Source of the DNA: Fidelibacterota bacterium
GTDB taxonomy: Bacteria; Pseudomonadota; Alphaproteobacteria; Rhodospirillales; Rhodospirillaceae
NCBI GenBank assembly: GCA_947470105.1
Contig: CANISR010000001.1
Span: forward strand, 1-64,000
Length of the DNA stretch: 64,000 nt
Reading direction: 5' to 3'
The position numbers were made by a program, and so were the translations under genes. The notes below the pieces were generated by a model, which ran no database searches, was not told where the DNA came from, and worked only from the letters and a program-made list of their open reading frames with translations. Below are positions 26,218 to 35,489 of the stretch, piece after piece (position 1 is the first letter of the stretch; every line of letters begins with the position of its first letter).

Positions 26218-28815
26218 ATGTCAGTATCAGAAGAGCGCTATAATTTCGCCGAGGCCGAGCCCAAGTGGCAGAAGGCCTGGTCCGCGGGCAATTGCTTCGC
26301 GGCGGAAACCTCCTCCTCCAAGACCAAATACTATGTGCTTGAGATGTTCCCCTATCCGTCGGGGCGCATCCACATGGGCCATGTTCGCAACTACACCCTG
26401 GGCGACGTGGTCGCACGCTTCAAGCGGGCGCAGGGCTTCAACGTCATGCACCCCATGGGTTGGGACGCGTTTGGCTTGCCGGCGGAGAATGCGGCGTTGG
26501 AGCGCGGCGTGCATCCGGGCACATGGACCCGCCAGAACATCGGCGTCATGAAAGCGCAGTTCGAGCCCCTCGGTCTGTCGCTGGACTGGAGCCGGGAGAT
26601 CGCCACCTGCGAGCCCGAATACTACAAACACGAACAGAAGATGTTCACCGACTTCCTGAAGGCGGGCTTGGCCTATCGCAAGGAGTCCTGGGTCAACTGG
26701 GATCCGGTGGAACACACCGTGCTGGCCAACGAGCAGGTCATCGACGGCAAGGGCTGGCGCTCGGGCGCCGATGTGGAACAGCGCAAGCTGAACCAATGGT
26801 TCCTGAAGATCACCCACTACGCCGAGGATTTGCTGCAGGCCATCGATACCCTGGACCGCTGGCCCGACAAGGTCCGGTTGATGCAGCAGAACTGGATCGG
26901 CCGCTCCGAGGGCGCCCGCGTAACATGGCCGCTGCAGGACGCCGCGGGAAAAGTGCTGGGTGAGTCCGTTGAAGTCTTCACCACCCGGCCTGACACTTTG
27001 TTCGGCGCTTCGTTCTGCGCCATCTCCGCACAGCATCCTCTGGCGGTGAAACTGGCCGCCACCGACGCCAAGCTCGCGGACTTCATCGCCGAATGCGGGA
27101 AGGTCGGCACATCCACCGCCGCCATCGAGACCGCGGAGAAGCAGGGTTATGACACCGGCCTCAAGGCCGAACATCCGTTCATCGCCGGCGCGGTGGTTCC
27201 GGTGTACGTCGCCAACTTCGTGCTGATGGCTTACGGCACCGGCGCCATCTTCGGCTGCCCCGCCCATGACGAGCGCGACATGGAGTTCGCCCGCAAGTAC
27301 GGCCTCGCCGTGCGCAGCGTCGTGGCGCCCGAAGGTGAAGACGCAGCGGCGTCCTCCGCCAAGATCGAAGCCGGCAACACGGCCTTCACCGACGACGGCG
27401 TCATCGTCAATTCCGCGTTCCTGAACGGCCTCAAGGTGCAGCCCGCCATCCGCGCCGCCATCCAGAAACTGGAATCCATCGGCCGCGGCAAGGGCACGGT
27501 GCAATACCGCCTGCGCGACTGGGGTGTGTCGCGGCAGCGATATTGGGGTTGCCCGATCCCCATCATCCACTGCGAAAAGTGCGGCCCGGTGCCGGTGCCG
27601 GAGAAGGACCTGCCGGTGACGCTGCCGGAGGACGTGACCTTCGACAAACCCGGCAATCCGCTGGAGCGGCACCCTACCTGGAAACATGTGAAGTGCCCGA
27701 CCTGCAACGCGGCCGCGGTGCGTGAAACCGACACCTTCGACACCTTCTTTGAGTCGTCCTGGTATTTCGCGCGCTATTGCAGCCCGCACCTGACCGACCG
27801 CGCCTTTGACAAGAATGAGGCGCAGTCCTGGCTGCCGGTGGATCAATATATCGGCGGCGTGGAACATGCGGTCCTGCACCTGCTGTATTCGCGCTTCTTC
27901 ACGCGGGCACTTTCGGATTGCGGCTACCTTGATCTCAAGGAGCCCTTCGCCGGCATGTTCACCCAGGGCATGGTCTGCCACGAGACCTACCGCGCCGCCG
28001 ATGGCGCCTGGGTCGAGCCCGGCAATGTGAGCAAGGACGGCGGTACCGCGGTGCGGATTTCCGACGGTGCGCCGGTGACGGTGGGCCGTTCGGAGAAGAT
28101 GTCCAAGTCCAAGAAGAACACCGTGGACCCTCAAGCCATCATCGACACCTTCGGCGCCGATGCTGCACGGCTGTTCATGCTGTCCGACTCTCCGCCGGAG
28201 CGCGATCTGGAATGGACTGACGCCGGGATCGAGGGCGCCTGGCGCTACCTCAATCGTTTATGGCGCCTGGCCATTGCCGCGCGCGACATCGTGCCCGGCC
28301 CCCTGCCTTCGAGCATGGATGCGGCGCCGACGGCCGTGAGCCGCCAGGTCCACCGCACGATCGCGGCCGTTGGTGATGATCTGGAGCGGTTCCGCTTCAA
28401 CTCCGCCGTGGCGCGTATCCGCGAACTGACGAATTCCCTGGCGGACCTTGACCGTACAGCCAGCGGCGGCGACGCGGTGTATCGCTTCGGCATCGAGACC
28501 GTCACCAAGCTGGTAGGCCCCATCGCGCCGCACCTGGCCGAAGAAGTGTGGCAGGCGCTGGGTCACAAAACCCTGCTGGTCGATACGCCGTGGCCGCAGT
28601 TCGATCCCAGCAAGCTCGAGGACGACGTGGTGACCCTCGCCGTTCAGGTGAACGGCAAGCTGCGCGGCACCATCAGCGTCGCCAAGGGTACCGATAAAGC
28701 CGCCTGCGAGACCGCCGCTCTGGCGCTGCCGGCGGTGCAGAAACACCTGGACGGCAAGCCGCCGCGCAAAGTCATCGTGGTTCCCGAAAAGATCGTCAAC
28801 ATCGTGGCCGCCTGA
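26218..28815 (+). CDS. leuS: leucine-tRNA ligase
   Basis: The class I synthetase charges tRNA-Leu in the cytoplasm. The 865-residue length is standard. The HIGH motif appears as [15 protein letters not shown], the editing domain as [19 protein letters not shown], and KMSKS as [17 protein letters not shown] zinc-ribbon-like pair of Cys-x2-Cys motifs lies in [11 protein letters not shown] and VKCPTCNA. The anticodon-binding domain and a C-terminal beta-rich tail follow. The stop shares one base with the lptE start (TGATG). Confidence 0.98.
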   Translation: MSVSEERYNFAEAEPKWQKAWSAGNCFAAETSSSKTKYYVLEMFPYPSGRIHMGHVRNYTLGDVVARFKRAQGFNVMHPMGWDAFGLPAENAALERGVHPGTWTRQNIGVMKAQFEPLGLSLDWSREIATCEPEYYKHEQKMFTDFLKAGLAYRKESWVNWDPVEHTVLANEQVIDGKGWRSGADVEQRKLNQWFLKITHYAEDLLQAIDTLDRWPDKVRLMQQNWIGRSEGARVTWPLQDAAGKVLGESVEVFTTRPDTLFGASFCAISAQHPLAVKLAATDAKLADFIAECGKVGTSTAAIETAEKQGYDTGLKAEHPFIAGAVVPVYVANFVLMAYGTGAIFGCPAHDERDMEFARKYGLAVRSVVAPEGEDAAASSAKIEAGNTAFTDDGVIVNSAFLNGLKVQPAIRAAIQKLESIGRGKGTVQYRLRDWGVSRQRYWGCPIPIIHCEKCGPVPVPEKDLPVTLPEDVTFDKPGNPLERHPTWKHVKCPTCNAAAVRETDTFDTFFESSWYFARYCSPHLTDRAFDKNEAQSWLPVDQYIGGVEHAVLHLLYSRFFTRALSDCGYLDLKEPFAGMFTQGMVCHETYRAADGAWVEPGNVSKDGGTAVRISDGAPVTVGRSEKMSKSKKNTVDPQAIIDTFGADAARLFMLSDSPPERDLEWTDAGIEGAWRYLNRLWRLAIAARDIVPGPLPSSMDAAPTAVSRQVHRTIAAVGDDLERFRFNSAVARIRELTNSLADLDRTASGGDAVYRFGIETVTKLVGPIAPHLAEEVWQALGHKTLLVDTPWPQFDPSKLEDDVVTLAVQVNGKLRGTISVAKGTDKAACETAALALPAVQKHLDGKPPRKVIVVPEKIVNIVAA

Positions 28816-29360
28816 TGAAAATGCGCCGGATCATCGCGATGTGTGTGGCGGCAGCGGCCCTGAGCGGCTGTGGCTTCACACCGCTCTACGGCGAAAACAG
28901 CCCTGCCGGCGGGCCGGGCGTTTCCGCCGAGCTGTCGCATGTGGCCATCCGCCAGCTTCCCGACCGCCAGGGCATGCGCTTGGGTCAGGTGCTGCGCGAG
29001 CAGCTTCAGCCGCGCGGCGCAAGCGCGGGTCAAGGTGGGGGCACAGGGCAATACGATCTCGATGTCACCTTGACGACGCGGGTGGAGGAACTGGGTGTGC
29101 GCCGCGACGCCACCAGCTCGCGCGCCAATTTTATCCTGTCGGCCAGCTTCTATCTCAGCGAATCCGGCCAGCGGATTTACAGCGACCGCGTCCAGAGCAC
29201 CGTCAGCTACAACATCCTCGATGACCAATACGCCACGGTGGCGGCCCAGTCCGACGCCGAAGAGCGCGCCATCCGCGAGGCCGGCCAGCAGATCAAGACC
29301 CGGCTGGCGGTGTATTTCGTGAAGCGCGGCAAAGCCCAGTCTCCTAAGGCCGGCAATTGA
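28815..29360 (+). CDS. lptE: LPS assembly lipoprotein LptE
   Basis: LptE plugs the LptD barrel and helps insert lipopolysaccharide in the outer membrane. The 181-residue product has a signal ending in LSGC (lipidated Cys19) followed at once by GFTPLYG, the hallmark of LptE. Later parts show QYDLDVTLTTRVEELGVRRD and a C-terminal helix with EERAIREAGQQIKTRL. It is translationally coupled to leuS and to holA, a gene order kept across proteobacteria. Confidence 0.93.
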   Translation: MKMRRIIAMCVAAAALSGCGFTPLYGENSPAGGPGVSAELSHVAIRQLPDRQGMRLGQVLREQLQPRGASAGQGGGTGQYDLDVTLTTRVEELGVRRDATSSRANFILSASFYLSESGQRIYSDRVQSTVSYNILDDQYATVAAQSDAEERAIREAGQQIKTRLAVYFVKRGKAQSPKAGN

Positions 29361-30385
29361 AAATAACCGGACGCGCCGAGGCGTTTATCGCCAAGCCCGA
29401 TCCGGCCCTGGCGGCGATCCTGATTTACGGTCCCGACGCCGGCCTGGTGCGCGAGCGCTTCAACGCACTCACCAAAGCCGTCGCCGGCACCCTCGATGAT
29501 CCGTTCCGTGTGAGCGAGATCGGCGCGGAGACTTTGCGCGAAGATCCGGCGCGCCTTGGCGACGAGGCTGCGGCACTCGTCTTTACCGGCGGCCGCCGCG
29601 TGGTACGCATCCGCGGCGCCACCGATACCGTGGCCGACGCCATCACCAAGTTTGTCGAGGATCCGGTGGGCGAGGCCTTGGTGCTGGTGACCGCCGACGA
29701 TCTCAGTCCGCGGTCGAAATTACGCCTGGCCTTCGAGAAGGCCGATCGCGCGGCGGCGCTGCCGTGTTACGCCGACAACGAACGAGATCTTGAGGCCGTT
29801 ATCCGCGAAACCTTGAAGGCCGCGGGCTTGTCCATTTCCAGCGACGCCCTGTCCTGGCTCACGGACCGCCTCGGCGGCGACCGGGAGCTCAGCCGCCGGG
29901 AGCTGGAGAAACTGGTGATCTATATGGGCGATGCGAAAAGCATCACCGAGGATGATGTGTTCGCCTGTATCGGCGACACCGCCGCCATGAATCTGGATGA
30001 TTTGATTTACGCTGTCGGCGACGGCGACCAAGCCACGGTGCAGCGGGTGTTCGGACGCCTCACCAGCGAAGGCACCTCGGCCATCAGCATTCTCACCAGC
30101 GTGGCCCGTCATGTGCTGCGCCTGCATGAAACCCGGGGCCGTATGTCCGAGGGTAAGAACCTGGAGGCGGCGCTCATGAGCCTGCGCCCTCCGGTGTTCT
30201 TCAAGTTCAAAACCCGCTTCACGGCACAGCTCAATAAATGGAGCGAGCCGTTGCTGGCCCGCGCCATCGAGCTGCTCAATGAAGCCGAGATGACCGCCAA
30301 GAGCACCGACATGCCGGCGGAAGCCGTGATTGAGCGCGCCCTCATCCAGCTTGCCAATGTGGCGCGAAGCGCAGGCCGGCGTTAA
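29357..30385 (+). CDS. holA: DNA polymerase III delta subunit
   Basis: HolA is the clamp-loader subunit that opens the beta clamp. The 342-residue protein starts with TTG, overlapping the lptE stop by four bases; the predicted N-terminus MKITGRAEAFIAKPDPALAA followed by ILIYGPDAGLVRER fits the family. Domain II and III landmarks include LVLVTADDLSPRSKLRLAFE, WLTDRLGGDRELSRRELEKL and VLRLHETRGRMSEG. It ends the DUF3576-leuS-lptE-holA operon and converges on the phosphatase gene. Confidence 0.93.
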   Translation: MKITGRAEAFIAKPDPALAAILIYGPDAGLVRERFNALTKAVAGTLDDPFRVSEIGAETLREDPARLGDEAAALVFTGGRRVVRIRGATDTVADAITKFVEDPVGEALVLVTADDLSPRSKLRLAFEKADRAAALPCYADNERDLEAVIRETLKAAGLSISSDALSWLTDRLGGDRELSRRELEKLVIYMGDAKSITEDDVFACIGDTAAMNLDDLIYAVGDGDQATVQRVFGRLTSEGTSAISILTSVARHVLRLHETRGRMSEGKNLEAALMSLRPPVFFKFKTRFTAQLNKWSEPLLARAIELLNEAEMTAKSTDMPAEAVIERALIQLANVARSAGRR

Positions 30386-30439
30386 AGCATTTTCCGGCGA
30401 AGTGATCACCGGCTCGACGCGCAGAAAATGCGCCGAAAC

Positions 30440-31045
30440 TTACAGCGCCTGGGCCTCACCGATGATCAGACTGGGACCGGAGGGTTCCGTGAGCGCGGTG
30501 TAGGTCCACGCTTCCGTGCCGTTCGCGGGCGGATCGAATCTATAGAGCGCGCAGTTGGCGATCTTGAGTCCGGTGGCGATTTTTGCCATGCGTTCCAGCG
30601 GCGCGACGCTGCCGCCGTGGCCGACGATCAACACGGGTCCGGTATTGGCCAGCGCCGCGTTGAGACCGCGCGCAAGCCGCGCGGTGTAGACATCCAGTGA
30701 CTCACCTTGCGGAATCGACGCCCCGTTGCGCCAATCCTCGCGCCAGGCGCCGGCGGCGTCCTGGCCTTCGTAGATTCCGAAACCGCATTCCTTGAGATCA
30801 TCGATGACAACGATGGGAAGCTTGCGGGTATTGACGATCTCCGCCGTACGCCGCGCGCGGCTCAAGGTGCTGCAGCAGATGCTGGCGATGGGAAGCTTCG
30901 CCACAGCGGGCGCCACTTCTTCCGCCTGCGCAATGCCGTGGGCATTGAGGGCGATGTCGGTGTGACCCTGCATGATGCGGCGACGATTCCAATCGGTCTC
31001 GCCGTGGCGCATGAAATAAAATGGGACCGGCGTCAGCCGCGTCAT
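30440..31045 (-). CDS. histidine phosphatase family protein
   Basis: The ATG at 31045 gives 201 residues. The phosphoglycerate-mutase-like catalytic motif FYFMRHGETDWNRRRIMQGH is near the N-terminus, with the second active-site histidine in LIVGHGGS and the supporting residues in CGFGIYEGQ. The substrate is unknown; broad-specificity phosphatases and cobalamin or phosphosugar phosphatases share this fold. A frame reaching 31363 is open but low-complexity antisense to parB. It follows parB by 25 bases on the same strand and could be the last gene of that operon. Confidence 0.88.
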   Translation of the reverse strand: MTRLTPVPFYFMRHGETDWNRRRIMQGHTDIALNAHGIAQAEEVAPAVAKLPIASICCSTLSRARRTAEIVNTRKLPIVVIDDLKECGFGIYEGQDAAGAWREDWRNGASIPQGESLDVYTARLARGLNAALANTGPVLIVGHGGSVAPLERMAKIATGLKIANCALYRFDPPANGTEAWTYTALTEPSGPSLIIGEAQAL

Positions 31046-31048
31046 GAG

Positions 31049-31064
31049 AGCTTCTCGTGAAACG
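31049..31064. promoter_or_regulatory. degenerate parS-like sequence between parB and the phosphatase gene
   Basis: AGCTTCTCGTGAAACG matches 12 of 16 bases of the parS consensus TGTTTCACGTGAAACA, with the right half nearly intact (CGTGAAAC). Binding by ParB is uncertain. Confidence 0.25.
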
Positions 31065-31070
31065 TTGGCG

Positions 31071-32057
31071 CTAGAGAGGATGGTCGGCGTGACCGATGTC
31101 GCTGCCGCTGATGCCCTCGTCGGGCATCTCGTCTTCATCGTTATCTGCGGCAGGTTGGCGCGGACCGCTGGACAAGCGGCGCACGATATCGTCGAGCTGC
31201 TCAAGGGTGGCGTAGTCGATTGTGACGGAGCCGCCCTTGCCGTTGAAGCTGATGTCGACTTTGTAGCCGGTGGCCTTGGCGAGGCTTTGTTCGAGGGCGG
31301 TGGTATCCGCGCCCTTTGCCCCCAGGCCTGTGCCGACGCCGGCGCTGGGTTTGTGTTTTCCAAAACCTTTTGCGAGGCGTTCGGACTGGCGGGCCGACAG
31401 CCCTTTCTTGACGATGATGCGGGCGATAGCTTCGGCGTCGGCGCGCCCGATCAAGGGCCGCGCTTGACCGGCCGACAGTTGGCCGCGTTCGATGAGTTCG
31501 AGGACGGTCTCGGGCAGGGTGAGCAGACGCATGCTGTTGGCGATATGGGTCCGGCTCTTGCCCACCGCGCTGCCGACCTGTTCCTGGGTGTGGCCGAACT
31601 CGTCGAGCAGCCGCTTATAGCCGCGGGCCTCTTCCACCGGTGACAGATCCTGGCGCTGCAGGTTTTCGATCAGCGCGACTTCGAGGGTTTCGGCGTCGGT
31701 GAGATCGACGATCTGAACCGGGACCTCATGCACCTGGGCCCGCTGCGCCGCCCGCCAGCGCCGTTCGCCGGCGATGATCTCGAAGTGACCGGGTTTGCGC
31801 GAATCGGGCCGGACCAGGAGGGGCTGCAGGACGCCTTTTTCCGCCACCGACGCCGTCAGGTCGGCCAGAGCCGACTCGTCGAAGTGCCGGCGCGGCTGGA
31901 ACGGCGAAGGGGCAAGAAGATCGACAGAAATTCTATTTGAGGTTGCAGACACCTGGGCGAGGGGTGCCGCTTCGCTTTGGGGCGCCGAATCCTGCTCTCC
32001 GAACAGAGCGTCGAGGCCGCGACCTAGATTTTTGCGCTTGGGGGTATCGGCGTTCAT
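31071..32057 (-). CDS. parB: chromosome-partitioning protein ParB
   Basis: ParB is the CTP-dependent clamp that loads at parS and spreads along DNA near the origin. The 328 residues show the N-terminal RKNLGRGLDALFGEQD, CTPase motifs HFEIIAGERRWRAAQRA and the box II region IENLQRQDLSPVEEARGYKR, the HTH in TQEQVGSAVGKSRTHIANSM, and a C-terminal dimerisation domain with VTIDYATLEQLDDIVRRL. An acidic tail follows. The start overlaps the parA stop by four bases. Two perfect parS sites lie 1.4 kb away in rsmG. Confidence 0.97.
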   Translation of the reverse strand: MNADTPKRKNLGRGLDALFGEQDSAPQSEAAPLAQVSATSNRISVDLLAPSPFQPRRHFDESALADLTASVAEKGVLQPLLVRPDSRKPGHFEIIAGERRWRAAQRAQVHEVPVQIVDLTDAETLEVALIENLQRQDLSPVEEARGYKRLLDEFGHTQEQVGSAVGKSRTHIANSMRLLTLPETVLELIERGQLSAGQARPLIGRADAEAIARIIVKKGLSARQSERLAKGFGKHKPSAGVGTGLGAKGADTTALEQSLAKATGYKVDISFNGKGGSVTIDYATLEQLDDIVRRLSSGPRQPAADNDEDEMPDEGISGSDIGHADHPL

Positions 32058-32884
32058 GCGGCCGGCCTTTGCTCACGTTTGAGGACTTCGCCGGCCAGGT
32101 CGAGGTAGGCCCGGGAGCCTTTGGAGTGGAGGTCATAGATCAGGACCGGCTTGCCGTGGGAGGGCGCTTCCGAGATCCGGACGTTGCGGGGGATGGTGGT
32201 GGTGTAGACCTTGGCTCCGAAGTAGCTGCGCACGTCGCTCTCGACCGCCTCCGAAAGATTGTTGCGCTTGTCCACCATCGTCAGGACGATGCCCTGGAGT
32301 TCCAGGCCGGGGTTGAAGCTCTTGCGCACCCGCTCGATGGTTCGCACGAGTTGGCTGATGCCTTCCAGGGCCAGGAATTCCGCCTGAAGGGGCACCATGA
32401 CCGCGTCGGCCGCCACCAGGGCGTTGAGGGTCAACAGGCCCAGGGACGGGGGGCAGTCGATGAGCACGAAATCCCAGTTATCATATTGATTTGCAATGGC
32501 TTCTTTGAGGCGCGCCTGACGATTGTCCAGGTCCACCAACTCCAATTCCGCCGCCGCCAGGTCGACGCCGGCGGGGATGATGCTGAGGTTGGGGATGCCG
32601 GTCGGCACAATGGCGTCGGCCACGGAGCCGGTCCCGGTCAGCAGGTGATAGGTGGTCACCGGCCGATGCTTCTGGTCGATGCCGAGGCTGGTGGAGGCAT
32701 TGCCCTGGGGATCCAGGTCGATGACCAGGACCCGCTTCTTGACCGCAGCCATGGCGGTGGCCAGGTTGACGGTCGTGGTCGTCTTGCCGACGCCGCCCTT
32801 CTGGTTGGAGATGGCGATAACTCGGGGCTTGGTGCTAACCGGGAGTTCCGGGGACGTGGCCGGGGACGTTGGGAGTGCGGTCAT
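32054..32884 (-). CDS. parA: chromosome-partitioning ATPase ParA
   Basis: ParA is the Walker-type ATPase whose gradient on the nucleoid moves ParB-bound origins. The deviant Walker A motif is ISNQKGGVGKTTTTVNLATA, Walker A' is VLVIDLDPQGN, and Walker B is FVLIDCPPSLG. The 276-residue frame starts with the ATG at 32884, which overlaps the end of rsmG by 50 bases. No start codon lies between the rsmG stop and the Walker A motif, so this overlap is real. parB is translationally coupled downstream. Confidence 0.97.
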   Translation of the reverse strand: MTALPTSPATSPELPVSTKPRVIAISNQKGGVGKTTTTVNLATAMAAVKKRVLVIDLDPQGNASTSLGIDQKHRPVTTYHLLTGTGSVADAIVPTGIPNLSIIPAGVDLAAAELELVDLDNRQARLKEAIANQYDNWDFVLIDCPPSLGLLTLNALVAADAVMVPLQAEFLALEGISQLVRTIERVRKSFNPGLELQGIVLTMVDKRNNLSEAVESDVRSYFGAKVYTTTIPRNVRISEAPSHGKPVLIYDLHSKGSRAYLDLAGEVLKREQRPAA

Positions 32885-33506
32885 GAGGCGATACCTCTCG
32901 CAAAATCACCACACGACCCGTCGAATCAGTCCGGCTGACGTGTGATTCCACCACCATTGTCCATATTTTGTGGGCCTCGGTCAATTCAACCTCTACATTT
33001 TGGCCCTTCAAGAAGACGAATTTCGTCGTTTTTGACGCCATGGGCGCGCTCAGGTCGAGCAATTTGGCGATAGGCGCAACCGCACGGGCGCAGACCTGGG
33101 TGGTGGGGAGCCCTTTGACGGCCTCGAACCGGGCGGCGTGGACCGTGACTTTGGCGCCGGCAACCCGGGCCGCTTCCCGGAGAAAGGCCGCCTTGCGCTG
33201 GTCGGACTCCACCAGATGAACGTTGCCTTGACCCATGATGGCCAGGACCAGGCCGGGAAACCCGGCGCCGGAGCCGAGGTCCACCAGATCGGGGAGATCC
33301 TGGGTAAAGGGCAGAAGCTGGGCCGAGTCCAGCATGTGCCGGAACCAGAGTTCAGGGATGGTGGCCGGTCCCACCAGGTTGGTGGTCTTGTTCCAGGTCT
33401 CGAGGAGGGTGGCGTAGGCCTGGAGGCGCGAAAGTGTTTCACGTGAAACATTCGTATCGCGCTGAAAGTCGTCCGGGCCGTAAGCGGAATGTTTCACGTG
33501 AAACAT
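32835..33506 (-). CDS. rsmG: 16S rRNA (guanine(527)-N7)-methyltransferase RsmG
   Basis: RsmG methylates G527 of 16S rRNA using S-adenosylmethionine. From the ATG at 33506 the product has 223 residues, with LWFRHMLDSAQLLPF, the SAM motif LVDLGSGAGFPGLVLAI and LREAARVAGAKVTVHAARFE. Its start codon lies inside a parS site, so the protein begins MFHVKH, and a second parS encodes the NVSRET stretch at residues 19-24. The C-terminus is extended by about 19 residues that overlap parA. It follows mnmG by one base, giving mnmG-rsmG-parA-parB in one run. Confidence 0.93.
   Translation of the reverse strand: MFHVKHSAYGPDDFQRDTNVSRETLSRLQAYATLLETWNKTTNLVGPATIPELWFRHMLDSAQLLPFTQDLPDLVDLGSGAGFPGLVLAIMGQGNVHLVESDQRKAAFLREAARVAGAKVTVHAARFEAVKGLPTTQVCARAVAPIAKLLDLSAPMASKTTKFVFLKGQNVEVELTEAHKIWTMVVESHVSRTDSTGRVVILREVSPHDRTPNVPGHVPGTPG
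33435..33450. promoter_or_regulatory. parS centromere-like site
   Basis: The sequence is TGTTTCACGTGAAACA, an exact 16-bp palindrome and a perfect match to the bacterial parS consensus bound by ParB. It lies within rsmG, 55 bases from a second identical copy, and 1.4 kb from parB. Confidence 0.95.
33490..33505. promoter_or_regulatory. parS centromere-like site overlapping the rsmG start codon
   Basis: This is a second exact TGTTTCACGTGAAACA. The site covers codons for the first residues of RsmG (Met-Phe-His-Val-Lys-His), sharing bases with the ATG, so ParB binding here could affect rsmG transcription or elongation from mnmG. Confidence 0.95.
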
Positions 33507-33507
33507 T

Positions 33508-35403
33508 TTACGCGGAATGGGCCAGGGAAATGTCCTTGGACGTGTCCTTACGATGGACATGACGGAGCAGAGCCGTCAGCGCCGCCGGCGTCACCCCGGG
33601 AATGCGGGCCGCCGCCCCAAGCGTAGCGGGACGGGCCGCCTGCAGCTTTACCCGCACTTCCGTGGACAATCCGCCGATCTTACCGAAGTCCAAAGTGGCA
33701 GGCAAAACAAGGGCTTCGTCCTTGCGGAACGCCTGGATATCGGCGGTCTGGCGTTCAATATAGCCCGTATAACGGCCCTCTATCTCAAGCTGCTGGGCGA
33801 TATCGGCGCGCACTTCGGGTAGCTCCGGATATAGAGTGCGCAAGCGCTCGACAGTCATATCCGGAAGGGCCAGGAGCTCGATGCCACTGCGGCGGATGCC
33901 ATCCTGATTGACGTGAACGCCCTTGGCCGCGAGCTCCGGCGGCGACACCCGGAGGGCGCCGAAGGCCGAGCGGGCCGCAGAGAGTGCTGTTGATTTGGCC
34001 GAAAAGTGGTCCTGCCGGCGGCGCCCCACACAGCCCGCGGCGACGGCTTTGCCGGTCAGGCGGAGGTCGGCGTTGTCCGCGCGCAGGAGAAGCCGGTACT
34101 CCGCCCGGGACGTAAACATACGGTAGGGCTCGATGGTCCCCAGGGTGGTGAGATCGTCCACCATGACTCCCAAATAGCCTTCGGCCCGATCGACCGTGAC
34201 CGGTGCGGCGCCCGATAGGGACCGCGCAGCGTTGAGACCCGCCAGCAGCCCTTGGCCCGCCGCTTCTTCATAGCCGGTGGTGCCGTTGATCTGGCCGGCG
34301 AAGTACAAGCCCTTGATTTTCTTGGTTTCAAGGCTAGGCCACAGCTCTCGCGGATCGACAAAGTCGTATTCGATGGCATACCCGGCCTGGAGCATGACGG
34401 CATTTTCCAAGCCGGGGATGGTCTGCAGCAATCTTTGCTGGACGTCTTCGGGGAGCGAGGTGGAGATGCCGTTGGGATAAACCGTGGGGTCGTCGAGACC
34501 CTCGGGCTCAAGGAAGATCTGGTGCCGGTCCCGGTCAGCGAAGCGCACCACCTTATCTTCGATGGATGGGCAGTAGCGGGGCCCGACGCTCTGGATCTGC
34601 CCGTTGTACATGGGCGCGCGATGTTTGTTTTCCAGGATCAGGGCGTGGCTGGCCGGGGTCGTATAGGTGATGCCGCATTTGATCTGCGGGGTGGTGATCC
34701 TGTCTGTGAGGAAGGAGAACGGCTCCGGCGGATCGTCGCCCTCCTGACTTTCCAGGCTGGCCCAATCAATGGTCCGGCCATCGAGCCGCGGCGGCGTCCC
34801 GGTTTTCAATCTTCCGACCGAAAAACCCTTTGATTTCAATGTATTAGAGAGTCCCAGGGCCGGGGCCTCACCGATGCGGCCGGCCGGGATACGGGCCTCG
34901 CCGCGGTGGATCAGGCCCCCCAGGAAGGTGCCGGTGGTAAGCACCACGGCCCCACAAGAAATGCTTTCGCCGGAACCGGTTAGCACCCCGGCGATGCGCC
35001 CGGCGGCGTCGAACAGGAGGTCCTCGATAGCGCCAGCCCGGATGGAGAGATTAGGTTCCTCCGCCAACAACTCCTGGATCGCTTGCTTATAGAGTCTGCG
35101 ATCGGCCTGGGCCCGTGGGCCCCGGACGGCGGGGCCCTTGGACCGGTTCAGCACTTTGAACTGAATTCCGCCCCGGTCGATGGCCCGGCCCATGATGCCG
35201 TCGAAGGCGTCGATCTCCCGGACCAGGTGGCCCTTGGCCAAGCCGCCGATGGCGGGGTTGCAGGACATCTGGCCGATAGTCTCGACCTTATGGGTAATAA
35301 GGAGTGTCTTGGCGCCAAAGCGGGCCGAAGCGGCCGCGGCTTCGCAGCCGGCATGACCGCCGCCGACAACAATGACATCGAAATGTGAGGACTCGGACGC
35401 CAT
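33508..35403 (-). CDS. mnmG: tRNA uridine-5-carboxymethylaminomethyl modification enzyme MnmG (GidA)
   Basis: MnmG, with MnmE, makes cmnm5U at the tRNA wobble position using FAD, NADH and folate. The ATG at 35403 gives 631 residues; the frame is open to 35475, but the conserved N-terminus is [20 protein letters not shown]. The FAD and folate sites are visible in [36 protein letters not shown] and [20 protein letters not shown]. The stop is one base from the rsmG start. mnmE lies 86 bases upstream on the same strand. Confidence 0.96.
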   Translation of the reverse strand: MASESSHFDVIVVGGGHAGCEAAAASARFGAKTLLITHKVETIGQMSCNPAIGGLAKGHLVREIDAFDGIMGRAIDRGGIQFKVLNRSKGPAVRGPRAQADRRLYKQAIQELLAEEPNLSIRAGAIEDLLFDAAGRIAGVLTGSGESISCGAVVLTTGTFLGGLIHRGEARIPAGRIGEAPALGLSNTLKSKGFSVGRLKTGTPPRLDGRTIDWASLESQEGDDPPEPFSFLTDRITTPQIKCGITYTTPASHALILENKHRAPMYNGQIQSVGPRYCPSIEDKVVRFADRDRHQIFLEPEGLDDPTVYPNGISTSLPEDVQQRLLQTIPGLENAVMLQAGYAIEYDFVDPRELWPSLETKKIKGLYFAGQINGTTGYEEAAGQGLLAGLNAARSLSGAAPVTVDRAEGYLGVMVDDLTTLGTIEPYRMFTSRAEYRLLLRADNADLRLTGKAVAAGCVGRRRQDHFSAKSTALSAARSAFGALRVSPPELAAKGVHVNQDGIRRSGIELLALPDMTVERLRTLYPELPEVRADIAQQLEIEGRYTGYIERQTADIQAFRKDEALVLPATLDFGKIGGLSTEVRVKLQAARPATLGAAARIPGVTPAALTALLRHVHRKDTSKDISLAHSA

Positions 35404-35415
35404 GGGATCTAGGCC

Positions 35416-35437
35416 TGTGGATATCCCCTGTGGATAT
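35416..35437. promoter_or_regulatory. pair of DnaA-box-like 9-mers in front of mnmG
   Basis: TGTGGATAT occurs at 35416-35424 and 35429-35437 within a 13-base direct repeat (CCTGTGGATATCC). Its complement ATATCCACA matches the DnaA box TTATCCACA at eight of nine bases. The pair sits 13-34 bases upstream of the mnmG ATG. Confidence 0.4.
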
Positions 35438-35489
35438 CTCGGGGCCTTATATCCCCAAAGCCCCCGGCCGACCAATCGGGATTCGAGAC

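Noticed and set aside
26227-28134. 635-codon minus-strand open frame opposite leuS
   Set aside because: Shadow of the leuS codons, with runs of Arg, Gly and His; no independent ribosome site or domain.
31046-31363. Extended N-terminal frame of the histidine phosphatase opposite parB
   Set aside because: Low-complexity Ala/Ser/Pro/Thr translation antisense to parB; the conserved RHGE motif begins after the ATG at 31045.
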